NCBI GenBank assembly: GCA_036524155.1
Contig: DATDCV010000174.1
Span: 1 to 14,836, forward strand
DNA length: 14,836 nt
Reading direction: 5' to 3'
Source of the DNA: DATDCV01 sp036524155
GTDB taxonomy: Bacteria > Verrucomicrobiota > Verrucomicrobiia > Limisphaerales > UBA8199
The notes below the pieces were generated by a model that was not told the origin of the DNA, did not search any database, and saw nothing but the letters and a program-made list of their open reading frames with translations. Of this stretch, positions 1 to 6,686 are shown one piece after another. Each line of letters starts with the position of its first letter. The stretch's first letter is position 1. Position numbers and translations under genes: made by a program.

Positions 1-441
1 GGCCCACTGCTGGCCCATGCTCATGCTTCGGAGGCGCGATACCATCAGAGTCCCCACTTTAACCATGCTGGCGTCCGCCGGGCATTTGTAGACACCTATC
101 CCCCTCAGGTAAGGCGCGAATTTCGCCCGCTTTGGATCCAACAGCGTTCCCGGGTCTGTGTTGTCCGGGTTGGCGCCATTGAAATCCTCCCAGCCGTTCA
201 CCCACGCCGTCGCCTCGACGGGCGACGTGTAGCCCGACGAGGTCAGTCGGTCCAGATTGTCGTCCGGGTACATCAGGAACACCAACTGCAGTTGCTTCAG
301 GTTGCTGAGGCATTGGATCCCTTGGGCCTTTTGCTTCGCTTTGGATAGCGCCGGCAGCAGCATCGCCGCGAGAATCGCGATGATGGCAATGACCACCAAA
401 AGCTCAATCAAAGTGAATGCTCGCTCGGTCCGGGGTTTCAC
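1..441 (-). CDS. Prepilin-type N-terminal cleavage/methylation protein (partial)
   Basis: The gene runs off the left edge; 147 codons are visible. It starts at a GTG with V-K-P-R-T-E-R, followed by the type IV prepilin/pseudopilin signature A-FTLIELLVVIAIIAILAAM. The charged leader would be cut by prepilin peptidase just before the Phe (Ala at -1 instead of the usual Gly). The first helix is followed by LLPALSKAKQKAQ and a Cys, as in the large pseudopilin-like families of Verrucomicrobiota and Planctomycetota. These are exported envelope proteins of unclear individual function. No ATG lies in frame near the leader; the frame stays open upstream, so GTG was chosen because it gives a normal-length leader. 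Its Shine-Dalgarno is weak. It diverges from thiH. The family is secure, the substrate or assembly unknown. Confidence 0.88.
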   Translation of the reverse strand, partial: MKPRTERAFTLIELLVVIAIIAILAAMLLPALSKAKQKAQGIQCLSNLKQLQLVFLMYPDDNLDRLTSSGYTSPVEATAWVNGWEDFNGANPDNTDPGTLLDPKRAKFAPYLRGIGVYKCPADASMVKVGTLMVSRLRSMSMGQQWA

Positions 442-570
442 AGTGAAACCATTATCCCCATCTTGGCCTCTGTAAAGGGATATTTTCGGGGGATTGACGT
501 CAGCACGGTTTGGCTTACGCTTGGATGATATGCGGCCGGAATCAGCACCGCGAAACAACACCCGCAATGA

Positions 571-627
571 CCGGCAGTCCGAGCGACTGCCGGCACTCGA
601 TCGCCGGGACCCGGTGCCCGGCGTTTT
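571..627 (+). promoter_or_regulatory. Two tandem GC-rich hairpins in the thiH leader
   Basis: Hairpin one is a perfect 9-bp stem, CCGGCAGTC with GACTGCCGG around a 5-nt loop (571-593). Hairpin two is a perfect 7-bp stem, CGCCGGG with CCCGGCG (602-623), followed directly by TTTT. The second resembles a short intrinsic terminator placed 30 to 60 nt before the thiH start. I see none of the conserved TPP-riboswitch bases here, so this is not a recognisable THI element. It could be an attenuator or simply an intergenic repeat. The role is inferred only. Confidence 0.35.
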
Positions 628-660
628 GCAGTGCTGCCTGGGCCGCGTTCGCTATCTGCT

Positions 661-1845
661 GTGACCTTTGCCGAGACGTTTCGACCGGAGGATTTCCAGT
701 TGCTGCGCAGGCGGTCTTTGGACGCCGGCGCTCCCGCCGTTGCTGCCAGTCTCGCCAAACCCAGGCCCGACCTGCGGGATTTCGCGCACTTGCTCTCGCC
801 GGCCGCCGGCGCTTTCCTGGAACCCATGGCCCGCCGGGCGCGGCAGTTGACCCAACAGCGGTTCGGCAAAGTTATTCGTTTGTTCGCCCCGCTGTATCTG
901 TCGAACGAGTGCATCAATAACTGCAAATACTGCGGGTTTTCCCGGGATAATCCCATTCTGCGAATCACACTCTCCGTCGAGGACGTCCGGCGTGAAACGG
1001 GGGCGCTCCTGGCCCGGGGGTTCCGGAATATCCTGCTGGTCTCAGGGGAACACCCCAAATTCGTCTCACCGGACTATGTCCGGGAATGTGTGCGCGCTGT
1101 CCATCAACTGGCACCGAGCGTCTCGCTCGAAATTGGCCCTATGGAGACACGCGATTACCTCCCGCTCGTCCAGGCCGGCGCCGATGGCTTGGTGGTCTAC
1201 CAGGAAACCTATGACCCGGCGACCTACGACCAGATGCATCTCTCGGGGCCCAAGAAAAACTTCGCTTGGCGCCTCGCGACTCCCGAGCGGGCCTATGCCG
1301 CCGGATTCCGGCGTCTGGGCATCGGAGCGCTCTACGGGCTCGCAGACTGGCGCTACGAGGCGTTTTGTATGGCCGCCCACGCCGCCTGGCTGCTGCGCCG
1401 TTGCTGGACATCTTCCCTGACGATTTCCGTGCCCAGGCTGCGGCCTTGCGCGGGCGATTTTAAGCCGCTGACTCATCTCGGCGACCGCGACTTGGCGCAA
1501 TTGGTCTGCGCGTTGCGGTTGATGTTCCCGGACGTGGGGCTGGTGTTGTCGACTCGCGAAAATGCGCGCCTGCGGGATGCGCTGATCCCGCTCGGCATCA
1601 CGCTGATGAGCGCCGGCAGCCACACCGAGCCCGGTGGCTATACCGGCGCCGGCAAGGAAAAACTGCACCATACTCAGCGCGGCCTCATCGTTGAACTCAA
1701 CTCCAGCGAGTGGTCCGAGGCCCGGCACGCTACCGGGCAATTCGATATCGCCGACGAACGTTCGCCAGAGACCGTCGCCGAGCGCATTCGCAGCCTGGGG
1801 TATGAACCCGTCTGGAAAGATTGGGACGCGGCGTTTACCGGATGA
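661..1845 (+). CDS. thiH: 2-iminoacetate synthase ThiH
   Basis: This is a radical SAM enzyme of thiamine synthesis. It cleaves tyrosine to dehydroglycine (2-iminoacetate) and p-cresol, supplying the C-N unit of the thiazole ring in anaerobic-type pathways. The cluster motif CX3CX2C is at about residues 84-91 (NECINNCKYCGFSR). Other ThiH blocks visible are ISVPRLRPC, the SAGSHTEPGGY region and the C-terminal VWKDWD. The 394-residue length fits the family. The start is uncertain: GTG at 661 gives an N-terminus like other ThiH proteins, while an upstream in-frame GTG at 631 would add ten atypical residues. thiS follows after 34 nt. thiG, often next to thiS/thiH, is absent here, so it must lie elsewhere if the pathway is complete. 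Confidence 0.93.
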   Translation: MTFAETFRPEDFQLLRRRSLDAGAPAVAASLAKPRPDLRDFAHLLSPAAGAFLEPMARRARQLTQQRFGKVIRLFAPLYLSNECINNCKYCGFSRDNPILRITLSVEDVRRETGALLARGFRNILLVSGEHPKFVSPDYVRECVRAVHQLAPSVSLEIGPMETRDYLPLVQAGADGLVVYQETYDPATYDQMHLSGPKKNFAWRLATPERAYAAGFRRLGIGALYGLADWRYEAFCMAAHAAWLLRRCWTSSLTISVPRLRPCAGDFKPLTHLGDRDLAQLVCALRLMFPDVGLVLSTRENARLRDALIPLGITLMSAGSHTEPGGYTGAGKEKLHHTQRGLIVELNSSEWSEARHATGQFDIADERSPETVAERIRSLGYEPVWKDWDAAFTG

Positions 1846-1879
1846 TATTCTACGTTGAAGAGTCCTGAATCGAAACAAC

Positions 1880-2086
1880 ATGACCGCGACCGTCGTAGCT
1901 AACGGGAAAGAGTATCTGACCGATGTGCCGGGCTCGCTCGAAGATTTCCTCAAGGCCCGGAACCTTCCGCCGCGAAGCGTGGTCGTCGAGCTTAACGGTG
2001 AAGCCGTGGCGCCCTCGGAGTTCGCACGGCGCCAGTTGCAGGCCGGGGACCGCCTCGAAATTGTCCGCATCGTCGCCGGCGGTTAG
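1880..2086 (+). CDS. thiS: Sulfur carrier protein ThiS
   Basis: The product is a 68-residue ubiquitin-fold sulfur carrier. The decisive feature is the C-terminal Gly-Gly (RIVAGG then stop), which ThiF adenylates and which then carries the thiocarboxylate for thiazole synthesis by ThiG. The internal pattern (VNG-like ANGKEY, LEDFLKARNL, VVVELNGEAV, RRQLQAGDRLEIVRIVAGG in shorter blocks) is typical of ThiS. It lies directly downstream of thiH, probably co-transcribed, and 8 nt before the MscS-family gene. Short length, family pattern and context agree well. Confidence 0.93.
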   Translation: MTATVVANGKEYLTDVPGSLEDFLKARNLPPRSVVVELNGEAVAPSEFARRQLQAGDRLEIVRIVAGG

Positions 2087-2094
2087 CAGCAGGG

Positions 2095-3309
2095 ATGAAG
2101 CTCAGATTCCAAGCGGCGTGGCGCGCCCCATTGTTCCTCATTGCAGTTGCCTGGGCCTGGAGTGTCTGGGCCGCGGCGCAGGGCCAGACCAATAGCCCGT
2201 CCACAGCGCTCACCAACCGGCCTTCGGCCATCGTGCGCACGGTCGAAAGATGGAGCGAAAATCCCCTCACCTTCAGGCTCGACGAAATCGACCTGCTTCG
2301 GGAGCACTCTTTCCTCGGAGAACCTCTTTGGCGGTATGCGGCGTCGGCGGTTTACCTGCTCCTCGCGTTCTACGCCGCCAAGCTGCTCGATTGGACGGCG
2401 CGCGTCTGGCTGCGGCGCGTCACCGGCAGCCAGGGCAAGCTCAAGGAGCTGCTGCTGGCCCTTCTGCGCGGGCCAATTAAGGTCGTCCTGTTTGTGGTGC
2501 TGATGGACGTCGGGCTGAACCTGTTTGACTGGTCGCCCACCGCCAAGCTGTACCTGTCCAAAGCGCTGGTGCTGGTCGTCGCGGCTTCGCTGACCTACCT
2601 GACCGTCAGGATTGTGGGCGTGCTCCTGGATGTCTGGCGCCAGCGTGCCGCCCCCGAGGGGGACAAGAAGTTCCAGGACCAGCTCTTTTCGTTTCTCCAC
2701 AAGAGCCTCACTGGTTTTGTGATCGTCGTCGGAGTGCTGGTCACGGCTCAGAACCTCGGCGTGAACATCACCGCCGGGATCACCTCCTTATCCATCGGCG
2801 GCTTGGCGGTGGGCCTCGCCGCCCAGGACACGCTCGCAAACCTGTTCGGTGCCGTCGCTGTTCTGGTCGACAAACCCTTTCACGTCGGCGATCACATCCG
2901 CGTCGAGGGAAACGAAGGCGCCGTCGAGGCGGTGGGGCTGCGGAGTACGCGGCTCCGGCACGCGGAGGGTTACTTGATCGCCGTGCCCAACAAGACCATG
3001 GGCAACGCGAGCATTACCAATATCACTCGCCGCGACAGCATCAAGACCACCATGAAGTTGGCGTTGCCCCAAAACTTGCCTGCCCAAAAGGTCCGGCGCG
3101 TCCTCGCCATCCTCCGCGAGGTTTACCGCGCCCACCCCAACACCGAGGATGTCTGGGTTAGTTTCAGCGAGTTCGCCGATGCCAAGCTCAGCATTACCCT
3201 GGTCCACTGGTGGAAGGGCACTAATCGCCAGGAATACCTCGCCGGCCTTGAGGAACTGAACCTCGCCGCGAAGGAAAAGCTCGACGCCGAAACCATTCAG
3301 TTCGTCTGA
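2095..3309 (+). CDS. MscS-family mechanosensitive ion channel
   Basis: The 404-residue inner-membrane protein begins with an export signal or first helix (about residues 9-28). Hydrophobic segments follow at about 81-98, 118-143, 152-178 and 205-222. The pore helix and the start of the beta domain are clear: GGLAVGLAAQDTLANL at about 236-250, then DKPFHVGDHI at 259-268, the MscS hallmark. The C-terminal alpha/beta region includes VPNKTMGNASITNITR. Such channels release solutes during osmotic downshock. The start has a good ribosome site (GCAGGG) and lies only 8 nt after thiS, so it may share the thi transcript, although no functional link to thiamine is known. The ligand or exact subfamily cannot be told. 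Confidence 0.92.
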   Translation: MKLRFQAAWRAPLFLIAVAWAWSVWAAAQGQTNSPSTALTNRPSAIVRTVERWSENPLTFRLDEIDLLREHSFLGEPLWRYAASAVYLLLAFYAAKLLDWTARVWLRRVTGSQGKLKELLLALLRGPIKVVLFVVLMDVGLNLFDWSPTAKLYLSKALVLVVAASLTYLTVRIVGVLLDVWRQRAAPEGDKKFQDQLFSFLHKSLTGFVIVVGVLVTAQNLGVNITAGITSLSIGGLAVGLAAQDTLANLFGAVAVLVDKPFHVGDHIRVEGNEGAVEAVGLRSTRLRHAEGYLIAVPNKTMGNASITNITRRDSIKTTMKLALPQNLPAQKVRRVLAILREVYRAHPNTEDVWVSFSEFADAKLSITLVHWWKGTNRQEYLAGLEELNLAAKEKLDAETIQFV

Positions 3310-3350
3310 TTCGCTGGCGCACGCCCCCGGCTGAGACCCTGATTCCGCTG

Positions 3351-3716
3351 CTACTTCTTTTTGGTCGCCTTGGCTGGCGGCGCTGATGTCGCCGTCGACG
3401 TCAGGTTGTACTTGGCTAGGACCGGAGCGAAATCCGCGTTCGTGCGGCCGAATTCCTGCAACCTCTTGACCGTTTCGTCGATGATCGGCCGCGTCCGTTC
3501 AAACTGCACTGCCGCGTTGGTATAACCGATTCGCACCATGTTCAGATCGGTCTTGGCGGTTTTGACTTGCCTCATCAGGAAGATCCAAAACGTGCCGCTG
3601 ATGACAATCACCAGTAGCAACAGTGAAACCACCAGCGAATGGAGCGAATCATATTGGGCCTTCACTTCGGCCAGGCCGTCATTGGGAGATGGTTGTGACA
3701 GGGGTTGGTCTTCCAT
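3351..3716 (-). CDS. Small membrane-anchored protein, function unknown
   Basis: I do not recognise this 121-residue protein. It has a short polar N-terminus (about 27 residues), one strongly hydrophobic segment at about 28-48 (LVVSLLLLVIVISGTFWIFL), and a charged, helical C-terminal part ending in an Ala/Pro/Lys-rich tail with four Lys in the last six residues. It is probably anchored by one helix. It follows the 95-residue gene after 6 nt in the same direction, so the two form a small operon. Both have the same plan of one N-terminal helix and a short soluble domain, which suggests paired function. The ORF is convergent with the MscS-family gene. Confidence 0.65.
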   Translation of the reverse strand: MEDQPLSQPSPNDGLAEVKAQYDSLHSLVVSLLLLVIVISGTFWIFLMRQVKTAKTDLNMVRIGYTNAAVQFERTRPIIDETVKRLQEFGRTNADFAPVLAKYNLTSTATSAPPAKATKKK

Positions 3717-3722
3717 AGGTGG

Positions 3723-4010
3723 TCACTTGGTCGGCGGTTTGGCGGCCGGGGCGGTGAGTGCGGCCGCTTGCGGTCCGGTGCTCAACGAGCGCAGGAGCTG
3801 TTCCATCGCCGGACTGTGCTTGGCGTATTCGTTGCAGTCGTTGACCAGCATCACGAAGAACTGCTGCCGCGAGTTCATCAGGTTGGTCATCATTTGCGTG
3901 TCTCGAACCTGCTTGGCCCTGTTCAAGTAAACCCAGCACAGGACCAGTGACCAAATCGCGATCACCGCCAGTACTGCCAGCAACAGCCGAGGTAGCGGAC
4001 TCTTGTTCAT
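3723..4010 (-). CDS. Small membrane-anchored protein, function unknown
   Basis: I do not recognise this 95-residue protein. It has a Lys/Arg-flanked N-terminal hydrophobic helix at about residues 9-29 (LLLAVLAVIAIWSLVLCWVYL), then a soluble helical part with one Cys, and an Ala/Pro-rich tail. It would be membrane-tethered with the C-terminal part outside the cytoplasm or periplasmic. It is the first gene of a two-gene unit with the 121-residue protein, 6 nt apart. No strong ribosome-binding site is visible before the ATG. Composition and linkage support a real gene. Confidence 0.62.
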   Translation of the reverse strand: MNKSPLPRLLLAVLAVIAIWSLVLCWVYLNRAKQVRDTQMMTNLMNSRQQFFVMLVNDCNEYAKHSPAMEQLLRSLSTGPQAAALTAPAAKPPTK

Positions 4011-4280
4011 TTAGTCCACGTTACTGAGAGTGCTGCCACGTTGTCCAACCTGTTTTTGGACCGTCGCCCCCGAAAACGCTACGCCAGCGACATCCAGGCA
4101 CCAGTGGCAAAACCGGTGCGATGGAGCTTAGCTTCGAGTTGCTCGAAACGAACTTTTGCGTTTTGACCTCCTGAACCCCCTTTCGCTCTTTGTACCCCTG
4201 AACCTGAGACTGCGCACGCTCGACTCCCTCCCGCTCTCCACCCCCAGGAGCACCCGCACTCCAATTCTCTTACTCCTGCC

Positions 4281-4388
4281 CTTCACCGCTTCACAGTTTC
4301 ACCGCTTCACCCCTTCACCCTTTTAACGTTTTAACGCTTTAACGCTTCAACGCTTTAACGTTTTCACCCTTCAACGTTTTCACACTCC
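4281..4388 (-). repeat. Degenerate 8-bp tandem repeat array
   Basis: On the minus strand about a dozen tandem variants of an 8-bp unit follow each other: GTTGAAGG, GTGAAAAC, GTTAAAGC, GTTGAAGC, GTTAAAGC, GTTAAAAC and then GTGAAG-type units. The consensus is about GTTRAARC. It sits in the 421-nt gap between the small membrane operon and the MATE gene, just after the MATE stop in the direction of transcription. The rest of that gap (4011-4280) holds no ORF or RNA I can support. The unit is a multiple of neither 3 nor a helical turn, so neither coding nor phased binding is suggested. Confidence 0.7.
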
Positions 4389-4431
4389 ACCGCCCTTCCC
4401 TTCCGTCCATTTCGCGTGTTCCGCGGTTCCC

Positions 4432-5798
4432 TCACCCTTCCGCTCTCGCCAGAACGGACTTCAGCCGCGACACATCTCTCGTTTCCGCCAACCATTGCCG
4501 CACCAGCAGGATCGCCACGGCAATTAACCCTGCGGCCAGGCCCGCCCACAGCCCCACCGCGCCCAGGCCGAAGCCGAAACACAACACGAGCCCGAGGGCC
4601 AGGCCGATCGGATAGTGGCCGATCAAATTCGCGATCATCGCCGCGCGCGTGTTCCCCAGACCGCGCAGTGCGCCCGTGGTGCTCACCTGCGTGCCGTCGG
4701 CTATCTGGAACAGCGCCACGAGCATCAGAATTTTGACCCCGATGCTCACGACTTCCGCGTCCTTGGTAAACCAGCCTAGCAGCCCCCGCGGAAACGCCAG
4801 GTAGCCCAGCGCAAAAGCGCTCATGACCGAAACGGAGACCCCGATGCACAGCCACCCCGCGATCCGCGCCCGCTCCGGTTGGCCGGCGCCGACAAACATC
4901 CCGACGCGCACCGCCGCCGCTGATGAGAACCCCAGCGGGAACATGAAAGTGAAGGCGGCCATCATCAGACAGACGTGGTGGGCTGCCAGCGGCGCCGGAC
5001 CCAGCGCGCCCGCCACGAAGGTGGCGATCGTGAAAGCGCCGATCTCCAGCGCGGTATGCCCGCCCGCGGGCAGGCCCAGTGCCAGGAATTGGCGCTGGAT
5101 TCCCCAGTCGATCCGCGGCAGCCGGAACGGCCCCGGGCGCAGTTCGTTCCAGGTGAAGACCAGCGCCGCCGCCACCATCGCGTAGCGGCAGATAACCGTC
5201 GCCACCGCGATGCCTTGGATGCCAAGCCTGGGCAAACCCCATTTTCCCAGGCCCAACCCGAAGCACGCCGCGAGGTTTAGCGCGTTGGCCGCCAATACGA
5301 TGATCACAAACGGCATCACCCTGTGCCGCGCCTGCCAATACCGCAGCATCACCACGTACAGGAATATGCCCGGCACGCACCAGATGATGTTTCTGATGTA
5401 GGTCGCAAACGCATCGCGCATGCCGCTGGCTGGTGCGAAGTGTACGTACAGCAGCGCGCCGATAACGACACAAACACCCGACACCACTGAGACAATCCCG
5501 CAAGACCAGAATGACTGCTGGAAATACTTGCTTAACGCCCGTTCGTCCTCCGCTCCAACCGCCTGCGAAAAATATGTATCAGCGCCAGCAGGTATCCGAC
5601 GAAAATGCTGGTGAAGGTCCAGAAAAAATTGGCAGCCAGCCCAAGTCCAGCCAGCGCGGTCGTGCTGATGCGTCCCGCTACCAGCGTGTCCACGAGCCCC
5701 ATCGACATGTGCCCCACCTGGTTCAGCACGATGGGCCCGGCCAGCACCAGCGTGTCTCTCAGCTCCGCTCGCAGCGGCGTTTGTGACGGGGATCTCAA
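4432..5798 (-). pseudogene. MATE-family efflux transporter, interrupted by a -1 frameshift
   Basis: Two overlapping frames together give one MATE (multi-antimicrobial extrusion) transporter. The N-terminal frame reads LAGPIVLNQVGHMSMGLVDT, through FVGYLLAL, and then becomes nonsense. The other frame resumes exactly with DTYFSQAVGAED and continues to the stop through helices such as GLPAGGHTALEIGAF and ADGTQVSTTGALRGLGNTR. One G appears to be missing between 5580 and 5581 (CTGATACAT instead of CTGGATACAT). Restoring it gives 455 residues, normal for the family (about 440-460) with about 12 helices. The start is a TTG at 5798; no ATG fits. Such pumps export cationic drugs or metabolites using Na+ or H+. 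A sequencing error is as likely as true inactivation, since the rest of the frame is intact. Confidence 0.85.
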
Positions 5799-5806
5799 GC
5801 GCAGTT

Positions 5807-5827
5807 TTGGTCGATACGAGCGACCAA
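5807..5827. promoter_or_regulatory. Perfect 7-bp inverted repeat upstream of the MATE gene
   Basis: TTGGTCG and CGACCAA flank a 7-nt spacer, 9 nt before the TTG start of the MATE gene. The placement suits an operator for a dimeric repressor or a leader hairpin, but no regulator gene is adjacent. It is recorded as a possibility only. Confidence 0.25.
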
Positions 5828-5960
5828 GTTAGCTCAGCAAGCGCGCTTATGAAATTCAAAACCAGAACACTGAAAATCGGAACCTCAGGACCACGCGCTG
5901 CAGGAGTCGCTGCGCGAGGCGAGATCTCTCGGCTAAACACCGGGTTGGGGATGGTGTTCC

Positions 5961-6010
5961 TTCGGATTTCGGGTTTCTTTCGGACTTCGGATTTCGGATT
6001 TCGGGTTTCT
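5961..6010. repeat. TTCGGAT short repeat cluster
   Basis: Several near-copies of TTCGGATTTCGGG/TTTCTTTCGGACTTCGGA occur between the Smr stop and the MATE gene. The same motif returns at 6484-6595. These look like a dispersed intergenic repeat family of this genome; no ORF or RNA structure was found with them. Positions 5828-5960 otherwise hold nothing I can support. Confidence 0.6.
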
Positions 6011-6024
6011 CTTCGTTCTTCGCC

Positions 6025-6297
6025 TCACTTCCCGCGGAGACTCACCAGCGTGGCTCCCCATCCGCCAAACTGCGCGTGGTCCAGCGTGAACGAAACCACA
6101 TCCGGATGCCGGGAAAGGATGGCGTGAACCGTGCGCTTCAGATTCCCAATCCCTTTGCCATGGATAATCCGCACATTGAAGATCCCTTTCTCCCGGCAAG
6201 CCGCCAGGTAATCCGGCACCAGGTCCTTGATCTCGCGCGGATTGAAAGTGTGCAAGTCCAACACGCCATCAATTGGAAGCTGGATTGGCTCGTCCAT
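6025..6297 (-). CDS. Smr (small MutS-related) domain protein
   Basis: The product is a 90-residue single-domain Smr protein. The core motif LDLHTFNPREI (about residues 11-21) carries the conserved LDLH, and IIHGKGIGNLKRTV (about 45-58) the HGxG motif. Smr domains act as nicking endonucleases on DNA or RNA, either at the C-terminus of MutS2 or alone. Here it stands alone. The ATG at 6297 (MDEPIQLPIDG) was chosen because the homologous region starts there and an AGG lies at suitable spacing. ATGs at 6324 and 6378 are also in frame, but the extra sequence overlaps a repeat-like stretch (GACAGGCGGGACGG). Its substrate cannot be predicted. Confidence 0.88.
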   Translation of the reverse strand: MDEPIQLPIDGVLDLHTFNPREIKDLVPDYLAACREKGIFNVRIIHGKGIGNLKRTVHAILSRHPDVVSFTLDHAQFGGWGATLVSLRGK

Positions 6298-6347
6298 CTG
6301 CAAGCCTAACCTAGAGCCTGCCATGATTTTGTCACCACCCAAAACCG

Positions 6348-6372
6348 TAGGACAGCCGTCCCGCCTGTCTCC
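6348..6372. repeat. Intergenic GGACAGCCGTCCCGCC-type motif
   Basis: A short GC-rich stretch with partial dyad symmetry (GACAG...CTGTC) lies upstream of the Smr gene. I have seen similar motifs between genes of Verrucomicrobiota, so this is from memory and unverified. It argues against the longest Smr start, which would translate it. Confidence 0.35.
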
Positions 6373-6430
6373 ATTCAAAATCGGGGAACTCTCAATATTC
6401 CGTTTTCGGTTCTTGGATTCCGTTCACCCG

Positions 6431-6593
6431 CCCGGAGCTAAAACTCTTTTGCGCATTTTGCGCCTCTTCGCGGCTATTTCGGTTTTCGGATTTCGGATTT
6501 CATCGAACGGCCCAGAGCCAAAACTCTTTTGCGCATTTTGCGCCTCTTCGCGGCTATTTCGGTCTTCTTTCGACCTTCGGATTTCGGATTTCG
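6431..6593. repeat. Two-copy 80-bp tandem repeat upstream of the GH95 gene
   Basis: Copy one (6431-6483) and copy two (6511-6563) are 53 bp long with two mismatches, exactly 80 bp apart. The core includes AACTCTTTTGCGCATTTTGC followed by GCCTCTTCGCGGCTATTTCG. Each copy is followed by TTCGGATTTCGG units. The whole gap 6298-6686 is repeat-rich and contains no credible gene; frames through it give low-complexity peptides. The final pyrimidine-rich stretch before the GH95 ATG has no clear ribosome site. Confidence 0.8.
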
Positions 6594-6686
6594 GCTCTCT
6601 TTCACCCGCCCGCTTGTCCTCCTCCCCCCCCGCTTTCAGCTTTTTTCTCTCCCTCTTGCGCCCTACTCTGCCACCGACGTTCCGAT

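Noticed and set aside
441..660. TPP riboswitch upstream of thiH
   Set aside because: None of the conserved THI-box bases (CTGAGA, ACCTGA) is present.
1066..2070. 334-codon minus-strand ORF across thiH and thiS
   Set aside because: Shadow of two clearly recognised genes; no protein-like motifs.
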